Shown piece by piece: positions 34,789 through 46,104 of a stretch of 64,000 nt of DNA. Within the stretch, counting starts at the first letter, position 1. Each line of letters begins with the position of its first letter. The notes under the pieces are model-generated. The model was not told the origin of the DNA. It ran no database searches and saw nothing but the letters and a program-made list of their open reading frames with translations. The translations under genes and the position numbers were made by a program. This DNA is from Patellaria atrata CBS 101060 (taxonomy: Eukaryota; Ascomycota; Dothideomycetes; Patellariales; Patellariaceae). The stretch covers positions 1,428,455 through 1,492,454 of the forward strand of contig MU006089.1 of the NCBI GenBank assembly GCA_010093705.1, read 5' to 3'.

Positions 34789-34970
34789 TATAGGTAGAAA
34801 TTAGAGGAATTATGTACTTGGCGGCTCTTACAGTTCGTCTCTATCCCACCTAAGCTTCCCGTGTCTTCCTTCTCTTCACTTCGATGGTTTTATTCACTTC
34901 GAATCCCATCATTTCAGGCCTAGAAATTTGATTCCTTCAACCCACAGTTCGCGGGCACTGAACGCGCATC

Positions 34971-36671
34971 ATGGCCCTTACAATGGATCCTACGAAGACC
35001 CCTTTGATGGCACCGCCAGACGGGATGACGTCCAATTTCGAGAACCCAGATACCAGGCACGCAGAAGTTCATATCGGCATGGGCGTTACTCTTAGTTTCA
35101 CAGTCGTCTTCATATTTCTTCGAATATATGCAAAATTGACCGTGTCCCGCCTATGGGGTTGGGACGACTGTATGTTGTACGACGATACACCGCGCGCCTT
35201 GTCTCCCCGCTGACCGATTTATAGGGACATGCCTCGTAGGATGGGTATGTCACCTTTTCAAATTAGGTCGCACGTATCTGACATGACTCGCTGTAGCTTG
35301 CCATCGTTGTACACGACATCATAACATTTACCGGTACGTCTATCGCATTTGAACCATGAAATCTCCTTTTGCTGTTGCTTACTCGTTGAATACCAGTCCT
35401 CGATCAAGGCATAGGTAAACATATGTGGGATGTGCCCGTATCAAGTCAAGATAAGGCATACCTCCAGGTCAGTTCCCCTTCTTGTCGGGAAAGGTTCTCC
35501 ACTAACGCCTAGAAAGAGGATCTTTTCAACTGGATGTCTCTACACCGTGTCTTCCTTCTTCGTGAAAATGTCGCTGTTCTTTCTATATCTCCGGATATTC
35601 AATCCGAACAAAATCACTCGCTGGCTCGTTTACGGTGGCATGGTCGTCTGCGCTGTATTTTACTCGGCCTGTCTCATCATCAATTGCGTTATATATCTAC
35701 CAGGACCTGGTCAAGCCGACTCGTACGAAATTTGGGTCCAGCGTGCGGTAAACGGCAGTAAACATGGCACATCACTCGTCCTGGCTCAGTCTATATTCGG
35801 ATTCATCAGCGACACTTACTTGCTTATTGTGCCAGTTCAGTTGATTTTCAAACTGCAGTTGCCATTGAGTAGAAAAATCGGTGTCAGCGCTATCTTCGCT
35901 ACTGGGCTTATGTGAGTCCCCATTCTGTGTCTCTTCAGCTTCATGGTCATGGTTGGTTTTCTAATCATCCCTACTTTCAATAGCGCTGTAGCATGTAGTA
36001 TCGTGTCAATCGTATATCGTGTCCGTGCGTATAGGGAAGTAATGGGCTCCACATACGGAGACCAGACGTGGTATGGAGCGCCAGTCTTTATATTGAGGTA
36101 AGTAGATTCTTCTCTCCCTCTCTTGCAGCAATTTCTCCCAGGACACCTGGGCACGTCACTTGGCGCTTGCTGGAATTTTTGTTAGACAGGAGGCCAATTT
36201 GGTGGTTGATACGCTAGCAATAGTCCAACTTGACGCGTCCTGGTCTGTAAGGGAATATATAAACGCGGAACGAAATTATTACCCAGCGTAGAGCGACGTG
36301 GAAACACCTTTCTAACCACCATCTCTAGCTCGGCCGAAATCTCCACAGGGATAGTGTGCTCGTGCATGCCTATAGCTTTCTCCCTAACCCGCCATCCAAC
36401 CATCAGGAAACTGGGCACCCAATTGTTGTCCCTCACGGGTATACGCAGCAGCCGGGACGACAGTGAACCTCCTTCGAAACATAGCCTCAACAGTGGAGTC
36501 TTTGGTCGCGGTCCACATCGGAAGTTTACGGCAACGGATTCGATAACGCAAATGTACCCGGGTAAGGTAACGTTGCCCTCTGATGGCAGCTCGTCTCGAT
36601 ACTACATTGAGCTGGAGAACGAACCGCATCTGAGGGAATCTTCCTTGGATATGATGCGCGATAACCCTTGA
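34971..36671 (+). CDS. SAT4/Pth11-family seven-helix membrane protein
   Basis: Seven exons (34971-35169, 35225-35244, 35297-35333, 35397-35467, 35517-35911, 35984-36097, 36329-36671) give 392 residues. The fungal rhodopsin-like (SAT4) family signature is clear: an extracellular N-terminus, VTLSFTVVFIFLRIYAKLTV, then WGWDDWTCLVGW joined across a splice, FFVKMSLFFLYLRIF, VYGGMVVCAVFYSACLIINC, SIFGFISDTYLLIVPVQLIF, GVSAIFATGLIAVACSIVSI and AEISTGIVCSCMPIAF. The C-terminal tail is polar and disordered. Relatives are candidate surface receptors; Pth11 itself is needed for appressorium formation, but most members are uncharacterised. No CFEM domain is seen. The last intron is 231 nt, longer than its neighbours, and contains a second open stretch after CTTGCAG, so alternative splicing is possible. 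Confidence 0.85.
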
Positions 36672-37520
36672 AAAGCAACGACACTTTCATTTTCCAGATA
36701 TACCCTGTACATATTACGTCCTTTGGGAAACGGCACTATTTTAACGATTCAGCAACGACTCGGACTTCAATTGAGTTTTACGTACTTTTGGCTATGACAG
36801 TCCGAGTTAATGAATCCGAAGCGACCGGTTAGATCCTTAAGAAAAGATCGTATAGAGATTGTTCATCAGTATTGACGTTAACGTTCGGTGTCGGAGGCGC
36901 TGTATAGAGAGTATGGAGTACTGTTGTTGAAGTTTTGGCACTCTTCCGTCCTACACTGCACAAGTGCAACTGCTGTAGACCGCCGTAGGTTATACTAGCA
37001 ACTTTCAATGATGACACCCTCCAGCTCTGCAGCAAGGCCTGATAAGTAGATACAACCATCTGGATGTGGCAAAGCGCTGGTATAGTGCTATGTTGCCCTA
37101 AATCTATAAGAATGATAACTGTTGGCTGCTATTGGGGACTCCCTATAATTTTCTCCACGTGCAGGCTTGGGAACATCTCTTTGCCAAGACCATCAAAAGT
37201 CGTTGACTTCTACCTACCTTACTAAGGACAGTACCCATAACCCATCGCGGCAAAGCAAGTACAAAAACAGAACTTGTCCATTTCACTTTCCTAAGTCTTT
37301 CCCGCATCGTCACCTCTTTAGCGAGCAGAGAACCAGTACACGCAAAGTCCAAGTGAAAGCAGGTGAAAGCTTTTGGCTCTCATCGTCAAGCGGGGGTGAA
37401 CTGTCTGCTGGTTCGGCTTCTTGACAAAGCTCTCACAATTTGAACGATAAGAAGCTAACACATTCGCTTTCTAAGAAAAGGTTTTGGTGTCTACATCCTA
37501 CGAAAGCAACGCCAGGGAGA
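36672..37520. other. Intergenic, SAT4-family to PRP4
   Basis: About 850 bp with no supported gene. The PRP4 frame is open upstream to an ATG at 37440, so the 5' leader may include extra coding sequence or an intron (ATTTCAG just after the chosen start could be an acceptor). Confidence 0.35.
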
Positions 37521-40148
37521 ATGATTTCAGCTTCGGAGTCTGAGGGAGAAATTCCCAACACGAAGGCAATTCGCAATCAACAACGTCATGAGAATCTGCA
37601 TATTGATCGGTACAACAGCGAACGTCGCCCCTCGTTCTCAGCCCATCCGCACTCCAACCAAAGCTCTCGAAGGTCGTCCCTTGACCATCATCTGCGAAAG
37701 CGATCTCGCACTCGTTCCCGTTCGCGCTCTCCGTATCGCCATGACCGCTCCCCACACGAAGAAAAACGGCCGAGATTCTCTAAAGACGATCATTATGACA
37801 ACCCCAATGGACAAGAGTCGCATGGAAAGCAACATCAGTACAATAACCAACTCCCACAGCGGGGGGAAAGGCGTAGTCGCATCTCGTATGCTGACATAGA
37901 TCAAGACCCTCATCCCCTTCCAGATGCGTCACTTACGGCTAAGGCAAATCGCCAACGTGATCAATATCGCACTCGATCCCCAGATCGTAGCAACCGTGCG
38001 TCATCACGTTACACGACACATGACAAGGATCAGCGAGACCATCGTGACCGCCGTGACCGCAGAGATCCCTATGATCCTCGGGATAGAACCCACCAACGGG
38101 ATGGCCGTCAGGGCGGCTTCGGATCCAATTATGATCACCGGGGAACGCCAACAGGACCACGCCATGATCGATCTCGGGAGAAACAAACAGATCAACGACA
38201 GGTACCGCCTTCCAGGTCGCGTGCCCATCACCAGGCGTTCGATCCCAGGCGTGATAGTACCCCTACTGACCAAGCAGTACCGAGAAACAGTAAATCTGCT
38301 ATTCAATCCACAGCTAGCGGGAGAAACAGGTCTTCTCGCAATTCTGTCAAGTTCGAAGAAGAGATTGCAGAAACCAGGCGAGCTGAGGGGAAGTACGTTG
38401 AAGATGACTCTTTGGTTGAGGATCCCAAACCTCCTATCGACGAAGATGCATTAATTGAAGAACGCCGTAAGCGACGGGCCCTCATAAAAGCTAAGCATAA
38501 CGCACCTCTGCGTGTCCAGGTCCTCCAATCCGCTCCGAATACGCCGAAATCAGAACAGAATGCTTCCGCCGACCTCGACAGTTCAGCATCAAGTAAGCAC
38601 GACCAAATTTGTAGACACAAAAATGCTAATTGCTTACGTCCAGCTTCACCTCACGTCTCCCCACAAACTCCAACCATGGACTCCACTCCTCACTCTCCCT
38701 CGGTGTTTACTCTTGAAAAAGCAGACGATTTTACAGGCTCTAATTTGCACGATATCAATGGAAGTACCGAAGGGCAGTCCGCAGCCGATTACGATCCCAC
38801 AATGGATATGAAAGAGGACCATCTCCGGGAGGGACACCGACAAGGGGATGGTGGAGTCCCTGCATCGTCCTATGACGAGACGGCGCCTGAGAAGCGAGAT
38901 ATTCTGCTGCATTCATCGAACCACATTAGAGAATTACATTCTAATCAGAACACTGATGGCAACGTGAATCCCGTAATGGAGGAAGATGACGACGATGATA
39001 TGTTTTCGGACAAGTTTGGGACCAATGCAAAGACCCAGGAAGATTCTGGTGTGACCCGAATTCCCCAGGCGAAAGAGTTGGACGTTAATCTCTTGGACGA
39101 CTGGGACGATCATGAGGGATATTACCGCATTATTCAAGGAGAACTTCTCGATGGCCGCTATTACGTCAAGTACACGCTTGGTAAAGGTGTCTTCGCTTCC
39201 GTTGTGGCGGCACAAAATACGAAGACAGGCAAAATGGTTGCCATCAAGATTGTTCGTAATAAGGAAACAATGAAGAAGGCTGGTATGAAAGAGATCAGCA
39301 TACTCAAACTTTTAAACCAAGCCGACGAACAAGGCAAGTACCACATGGTCCAATTGGAACGATCCTTCGAACACAAGAATCACCTCTGCATGGTCTTTCA
39401 ATTTCTTGGTGAGAACCTTCGAGAAGTTGTCAAGAAGTTTGGCCGCGACGTTGGATTGAACATAACAGCGGTCCGACACTATGCAAGAGAGATGTTCTTT
39501 GCATTGCATCTACTTAAAAAATGCCAAATCATCCATGCGGATATCAAACCAGATAATATCCTGTCCTACGACGATCATCGGCATCTCAAGTTATGCGATC
39601 TCGGTAGTGCTGCAGAGGCTCGTGATAGCGAGATTACCCCCTACCTAGTCAGTCGATTCTACCGTGCGCCAGAGATCATCCTAGGCTATAAATATGATTA
39701 CGCTATTGATATGTGGGCAGTTGGCTGTACACTTTTCGAACTCTATACGGGAAAGATTCTTTTCACGGGGAATGACAATAACCAAATGCTCAAGGCCATC
39801 ATGGACTGCCGCGGACGTTTCGGGTTGAAATTCCTCAAAAAATGCGAATACGCTGCTAAGTATTTTGACGACGATCTCTCCTTCCATAGTACGGAGTGGG
39901 ACAATGTTTCAAACCGCAGCGTCGTCCGCGTCGTCCATATTCGTGAACAGCCCCTTGTTCCTTTAAAGCAGCGAATCATGCCTACTACCAAGAACCTGAC
40001 GCCGGCAGAGATCAAGTATGCGACCAATTTCGGGGACCTCCTAGATAAATGTCTCGCGCTTAATCCGGAGAAGCGTATCACCCCGGAACAGGCATTTAAC
40101 CATAAATTCTTCACTGAGACCTTCGGTGCTGCTAAGACGAAAGCGTAG
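37521..40148 (+). CDS. prp4: PRP4-type spliceosomal protein kinase
   Basis: A long frame, 875 residues from the ATG at 37521 or 902 from 37440. I prefer 37521 because SASESEGEI resembles fungal PRP4 N-termini. A 51-nt stop-free segment at 38593-38643 has a GTAAGC donor, a GCTAAT branch and a CAG acceptor. Splicing it out leaves 858 residues and removes the sole Cys/His-rich patch from a Ser/Pro region. The N-terminal half is disordered and RS-like (RSRTRSRSRSPYRHDRS), then an acidic DDDDDMF stretch. The kinase domain follows: LGKGVFASVVAAQ, VAIKIVRN, HADIKPDNIL, LCDLGSA, and the CMGC activation segment TPYLVSRFYRAPEIILG. PRP4/PRPF4B phosphorylates tri-snRNP proteins during spliceosome activation in the nucleus. 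Confidence 0.92.
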   Translation: MISASESEGEIPNTKAIRNQQRHENLHIDRYNSERRPSFSAHPHSNQSSRRSSLDHHLRKRSRTRSRSRSPYRHDRSPHEEKRPRFSKDDHYDNPNGQESHGKQHQYNNQLPQRGERRSRISYADIDQDPHPLPDASLTAKANRQRDQYRTRSPDRSNRASSRYTTHDKDQRDHRDRRDRRDPYDPRDRTHQRDGRQGGFGSNYDHRGTPTGPRHDRSREKQTDQRQVPPSRSRAHHQAFDPRRDSTPTDQAVPRNSKSAIQSTASGRNRSSRNSVKFEEEIAETRRAEGKYVEDDSLVEDPKPPIDEDALIEERRKRRALIKAKHNAPLRVQVLQSAPNTPKSEQNASADLDSSASSKHDQICRHKNANCLRPASPHVSPQTPTMDSTPHSPSVFTLEKADDFTGSNLHDINGSTEGQSAADYDPTMDMKEDHLREGHRQGDGGVPASSYDETAPEKRDILLHSSNHIRELHSNQNTDGNVNPVMEEDDDDDMFSDKFGTNAKTQEDSGVTRIPQAKELDVNLLDDWDDHEGYYRIIQGELLDGRYYVKYTLGKGVFASVVAAQNTKTGKMVAIKIVRNKETMKKAGMKEISILKLLNQADEQGKYHMVQLERSFEHKNHLCMVFQFLGENLREVVKKFGRDVGLNITAVRHYAREMFFALHLLKKCQIIHADIKPDNILSYDDHRHLKLCDLGSAAEARDSEITPYLVSRFYRAPEIILGYKYDYAIDMWAVGCTLFELYTGKILFTGNDNNQMLKAIMDCRGRFGLKFLKKCEYAAKYFDDDLSFHSTEWDNVSNRSVVRVVHIREQPLVPLKQRIMPTTKNLTPAEIKYATNFGDLLDKCLALNPEKRITPEQAFNHKFFTETFGAAKTKA

Positions 40149-43100
40149 AAGACTCAATCGATACCGTGCTCTAAGGGGAATGTGGAAGGAATTATATAGA
40201 TACAAGAGATATGTCTAGTACACTTCAAAATAGAATATAAAAGCATTGCGTATTGCTGTCTTTCCGCTCATGATAAGAGTAATGCTGCGCTCCGTACCCT
40301 GAAGTAGGCATCGGGCGGTTGATGTACATTACACTACCATCCTTCAGTAATCCCCATGGAAAACCATGCACCATACGGAGTACAGTGAGTGCCTTCTTCA
40401 TGTCCTGGGTGCAATCAGGTATGAGTGGGACCAAGATACGAATCCAGCGCTGGAATCTCAGACGATGGGAGACGAACGCTGTACGTATACAAACCATTCC
40501 TTTGCGGTCGTAAAAAGTTCCCGTGTAGCTAGCTAGTTTCTCGGCATTCCTGATATCACCCCTTACTCGCCCTACCATACCCAAACATTCAGTTCTTCAT
40601 TTGCACCTGCTCAAACACTAATTCACCCAGCAGCAATTTTGCAGATATGCCAGGACCTCCTCGTACGGGCTGAGTCGCGGGTTCGGAAAAGATTGTAGTC
40701 ACGCGTTACGGGGCTGTATGATCGCAATACTCCTAGCTAGACCCCCGTACATCAGACATTCTTTCCCGCAACGTCTATGTTCGAGTGTGATGTACGTCTA
40801 ATGGTATGTGTGTAGGGATGCCAAAATACCGGAAGGTATAGTCGCCCCTTCAAAGGTTGACTTGTCCAGGGGAGAAAGGGGGGCGGGGGCGGTGGGGGGG
40901 TAAACGGCTGTATGATTTTTACTCAACCTACTTGTGTCTTCCGATCATGTCGGTGGGGATATGTTCTTCCACACTGGGAGGCGGATTGTGTAAAACTTGG
41001 AATTGACCGGAAGACCGTCGTGGAATAGAGGTTCAGAGGAATAAGGTCAATAGCAAGGAGTGGGTAGGGAGTAGAAAGTAGGGGTCAGGAATGGTGCAAT
41101 CTGATAGAGCTTCGATGCGGGGGGGGGGGTAGATGTTTCAAGAAGTTAGAGGGTGAGAAGCAGAGTGGATCGCTCATAGAGTATATGAGGGCTTGCAGAG
41201 GTGGTTAAATATGAGGTGCAATGTGATGGGGGATGCCTATACGTAACAGATCATTCAGTAGAAGTTCAGAGAAGAATCTAATGGTTTACCGGGCAGAGTT
41301 CACATCTTTTCTCCTAGTTTTTCACCTTGAGAAATTTAACATGGGGATAGTGCTTTACGCCCTCATGAGATCGAAACCCAAGACATCGAGCTAAGTATGC
41401 ATGCATGAGTTGATGATGCTCTTGAACTCGTTGAAATCAATAGATAGCACTCCGAGTGCGCTGGACAGTTCGATGATTCGAGTCGAGGACCTATATTCGG
41501 TTGACGGAGAAGGTACAGTATGCCAAGTGGGTGACACGCCCGTCCCTGAGGGATTGTGGTGTTGAGACTGGATTGATATTGCCCGTCCATCGTGGAAAAT
41601 GTCGTAGTTTGACAAGGAAAGATCAGTGCGCAGTGGTTAAGGGGAAAGGCACGGGCTGCCGACCCTGCAACGAAGTCTCCATAGCAGACCAAGGTCTGAT
41701 AAATACGAGCATGGAAGGCCACGGGTGAGAAATAGGGTACAATACAGGCCTTACACTCAGCTATCAAGGTAGCGTCTTCGGGGTGTGCTTCCCTGTAAGA
41801 GTATTTGCCCGCACAGCATGTGCACGAGCGTGAGGTCCTTCAGTTGTCGCCGAGAATTGACATGAAGTGATAGGGCTATATCTTTGAGGATCGTCCTTCT
41901 TTAGTCGGCTTTGGCATGTACGTTCTAAATTGACCACCTGACAGTGCGAGCTTCTCATGAGCTAATAGGGAAGTTATGATAACTTTTTCTTTCGCACGAT
42001 CCCATCAGCGGCACTCAGCTGTGGCCATACAGTTAGGATATGAAGAGAGATGGGCTAGTCTACAACTTAACCCAACGTTTCGCAAGGAGCGTGTGAAGAG
42101 AGAAGGGGGAATTAGAACCTAAACTTCGATGAAGGTATTAATAATTGATAATAAGAACGAAATTAGCTCCCAAGTCTCCCAACAATGAGGACAACTATTC
42201 TCCCCAGGTTGAAGTTAGTTATGTAGGAATGTTTACAGTAACAGTGATTGGACTCCAGAATTCTTGATGAACCGGACCCCCGAGTGATTGAGATGAATGG
42301 CGCCAACCGCCATCTCTTAGCGACCTCGGAGAGATGAAAAGGTAATGAGAATCCAGACCATATACCTGCGGATCGAAGGACTGCAAACATGGGAAAAAGA
42401 TATGGAAAACCCTAATGTATGTACCAGGACTTCTCCCAGTGCGGACATTAGAAACTAATGCACAAAAATCTTCCCCAATTCTAGACTCACTCACCTTTAC
42501 GGAGTAGTCCTCTATCAGACTTTCGCAAGATCATTTCTCCATCCCAGTACAGTCCCACCACCGGGCTTCTGCGGGTGAAGTCCGCCGAGGGAGCCAAATC
42601 TGGAACGCTGACAGCACAGCAAACTACGAAATACGGATACTACGCAGTGGGAATGTGGAACGTATTCTACACCGTCTACAGTACGTCTCGGAAGCTGGGG
42701 AGTGATCGTGCTGCAGCCTTGCGCTCATTTCTGCCTGGCGTTTCGAGACATAGGAAACCGAAGAAAAGAGAGGAGAAGCATCTCGTGTAGCTGCCAGCAA
42801 TAACCTGTTTTGAGGAATGAGAGTCGATTGTGGTGTGGTAGTGAGTATTGAGGAGGTGCGTTGTCATGCAAGCTGGCGAGCGAAGCCACAGTTGTTGCGT
42901 CCAGCGAATGAGACAGCGAAGTGGATGGCTGAGCTAGGGTACATACATCAAGGGCTGTAAAGTACTAAGGTCTGAACGGTCTCCCTGACCTGATATCATA
43001 TGGCAGGAGAGAGAGAGAGAGCCTGAAATAAGTGGTAAGAGGCCAAATGATTGAGGACATGATTGGTATAGACGCGTGATCTGTGAACTATTGAATGGAC

Positions 43101-46100
43101 TTTTATGTTGAATACTGACAGTCTGCGACTGATGCGAGATAGATAGAATACTTTGAATACTAAGAAAGCTTTAGAGCGTCGATGCTCCCATACTCACCCC
43201 AAGAAGCCGGAAGAGACGTCATCGTCATCAGACAATGAACACAAGAAATCTTAACTCTACCTCACGAGAATGCACAGGGAGTTATCTCGACTTACATAAA
43301 ACACCGTTCACAGTCGTACAGAGATCCACAAGTAGCTCACGTATGCAGCCGACTGTTTCTGGCGCTGGCAGTGCTGGGGCTTGGTGTGACCGTACGTCGG
43401 ACTTGAATATGGGGTACATATTTGCATACTTGCACAAAAATAATTGGGAGAGGTGAAAATGCGTCTTTGCGTAACCATACATGCCTAGGTAAGGGGCTGT
43501 CAACGGCTTCTTTGCTTGCGAGTGGGCAACTGCTGAGACGTATGGATGGTCTGTACGACGTCCATATAGGCGCCTGTGTGTTAAGAGGGTTTGTAATAGA
43601 GGTGCAGATGTTGCCTTGTACGTGAAGTTTGAGCTTGATTCTGGGCTCTTGCTTCTGTATGACGGTGCACATGACTTTCGCAATCAGAAGCAGTAGTTTC
43701 AAAACCTCCGATAGATAGCCATGCTCTGTATGTGATGCAAGAGTTACAGCCCGAATGAGTGAAGGACCCCGATGTAAGGTGCTCGGTCATCGTCTAGAAC
43801 CCTTGGACTGCTGCGGACAGTGTGCTAGTTTCCAGTTCAATCGAGATTGAGATGCTCAGTTATTGGACGCATAATTTCAGATCAGGTGATGCGTCCTTCG
43901 GGTTGTTTTCGATCGTCCTTCGCTCAACAGTAATCGAAATAATACTCTCCGATGGCCCTGCCGTGGCCCAGAGGCTAGATACCCAAGGATGCAATTCGCC
44001 GTGCGCTATAGAACCTTCCTACAGCAGGCTGAATTGAGTGACATACTGACAACGGCTGAATGCAGACATATGTCGAGTCTGTAGAGTTGTCAGCTAGTGT
44101 TCCGTGGGATAGTGTTGACCTTGTCCTGCGGCAAAGCCGGATGTTTAATCAAGACGCTCCTTCGGTGCTACCAACAATGCGGATGAGGAAGCGGATTCTA
44201 GTTGGGGGATTTCCTTTACAGTGACATGGTTCACGCGATTGATAGATGAACTTTGAGGGTGTTGCGCGAAATCGTTGAAGCCCATGGGATGCAAGGTGTG
44301 GTGATGTTCCTGCTGTACAATGATGATGCAAATCCTGTGATACCGATTACTGTACAGTACACTGATATGTACGGAGTAGTAAATCTTGAATCGCTGTGCA
44401 CATCCCCGTATTTCATTTACATCAGCAACCGATGGCCATGGGCAAGGCTGTACTTCCTGCTGAAGTGCCCCATAGCAACAATATTGTTGCCCGTTGTAGC
44501 CACTGAAGAGAACTTTGCACCGAGTGCTCCGCTAGAACTACATGCACTCATGCAACAGGGCCATCAGCGCGGAATGGCTCCCCTTTCGGAGGGAGGGTCA
44601 GCACCCTATCTTATTGGCGAAACAAACATCCTGAACTTGCTTCTTCCCTTGCGCCTTGAATTAATAGAGCACCCTCAAGGCGGCAACCGAGGATCGAGAG
44701 AGCAGTTAAAAGGATTGGTCAGGGGGGAGATGCAAAGTCATAAAGATATGGTGATCGAGATATAGAATTACAAGGATTGCAGAACACTATTGCGGCAGTA
44801 TAGATTGGAGTACAGCATCAGCCCCTTAGATCTGCTCTGGGAGGCCGCTTTTGCGACCGCTGAATCGCTGACAGACTTGATGGAATACTCGATCTGCCAC
44901 ACCTACTCACTCTAGTGGGCTGGTCTATCTTTGCACTGTATGCTACCTCTCAGATTCGCGTCATTTTCGAAACTTCGCCCATCAGATTACTGCCCAGCAG
45001 TAAATGGTACAGTAGAAGGCAGCAGTCAAACCTGTGTCAAGTTGATTTACAACGGGTCCGGCGACCTCCAGGGTTGTCTATCACAGCTATCATCTCTGCT
45101 TTTGGTTGATAGTTATTTGAATCACAGTTCTACTGCCTACCCGCCTCGTGTTTTGAGCAAAGATTGATGTCACACATGCGTCTTAAGGGTGCTAATTGGA
45201 TGCCCTGCTTTGGGGATGGCGCACCGCTGGTAATTGCTTTTCAAATCGGGCGTGTGCTTGTAGACGACAGTGTAAGTGCTGCCGGTGAAGATGCATTATC
45301 GTTTACTGTCCCTGAGATCAGAAGTAGTAACCATATCATATCTGTTGCAGCTGGAGTTATTGCCTAAAATCCTAGCTAACAGATGAGATCAATGCCCATT
45401 ATGCAAGGAGATAATGGCGAGGCAATACTAGCAAGGCTGAAAACGAAGTATGCGTTTGTGATGCGAACCGAAGTTCAACATCAATTGTTCATTCTTATTA
45501 TTCTTTCAGGCTGCCGGAGCAAGCCTAACGTATGTTTTCCAAAGTCCTATGGACCTTCGCAGCGTTTTTAACGTACAGTGATAAGTTCTAGATTAGCCAA
45601 TATTGGTATCATAGAGAGAATGAAAAAAAGTTTCGGGTGAACCATCCGTGGTTTTTGAAAGTACTCCTTGAAATGCAGCATAGAACTTTTAAGCTCTAGA
45701 ACCTCCCCAATATGGTATCCGTTATATCTTGATGCAGTAATCCTTCCCAGCTGGCCTTCCTTACATGTACGACCCGCCTAAAAACCATAGAAAATAAACT
45801 GAACTAGAAACGACATGAGCGAAAAACCGTCGTTTGGAGCGTTTTGTACTGAGAAATTCGAAAGATCCTTAGAAGCCTGAGCCGGGTAGGTTGCAGTATA
45901 CACCCCATTCTAGTTGGAACGCCACTAGAACACCATGCAGACCAAAAGTAGCAAATAAAAGAGGTAACCACCCTTAAAAAAAGTTACGCCAACATCGCTT
46001 CATACCTCTTGAAAAAAAAAAAATACAAAAAATGTCATTGAAAGAAACTTGGTAGATGGGTATCATAATTCTCAGAGGACCAGTCCCGGAAAATCGTATT

Positions 46101-46104
46101 ATGT
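40149..46104. other. Gene desert, 6 kb
   Basis: Between the convergent PRP4 and Ran1-like kinase genes. I find no recognisable gene. The longest plus frame is 44253-44765 (170 codons, ATG absent at the start, no motif). A minus frame of 119 codons ends near 40225. It holds G-rich runs at 40869-40900 and 41119-41129 and a palindrome core at 44348-44359. A long non-coding RNA or fast-evolving small genes cannot be excluded. Confidence 0.35.
40869..40900 (+). other. G-rich tract with quadruplex potential
   Basis: Four G runs of 4, 6, 5 and 7 bases (plus one GG) lie within 32 bases, separated by AGAAA, C and CGGT. This fits an intramolecular G-quadruplex rule. A further run of 11 G lies at 41119-41129. 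About 720 bp downstream of PRP4. Confidence 0.6.

Larger units (their letters stand above)
31941..34970. other. Gene-poor stretch, 3 kb
   Basis: Between the divergent P450 and SAT4-family genes. I see no conserved gene. A small frame with a hydrophobic start lies at 33247-33468, and a microsatellite at 34730-34788. The last 200 bp, CT-rich and with TCACTTCGATGG, should hold the promoter of the SAT4-family gene. Confidence 0.35.

Noticed and set aside
27196-36671. A complete specialised-metabolite gene cluster
   Set aside because: No polyketide synthase, NRPS, terpene cyclase or prenyltransferase is in the window; only tailoring-type enzymes are present.
40225-40584. 119-codon minus-strand frame just after PRP4
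   Set aside because: It overlaps the likely PRP4 3' UTR and shows no family motif or splice signals.
44253-44765. 170-codon plus-strand open frame in the gene desert
   Set aside because: It does not begin with ATG, has no recognisable motif, and lies in DNA otherwise rich in stops.
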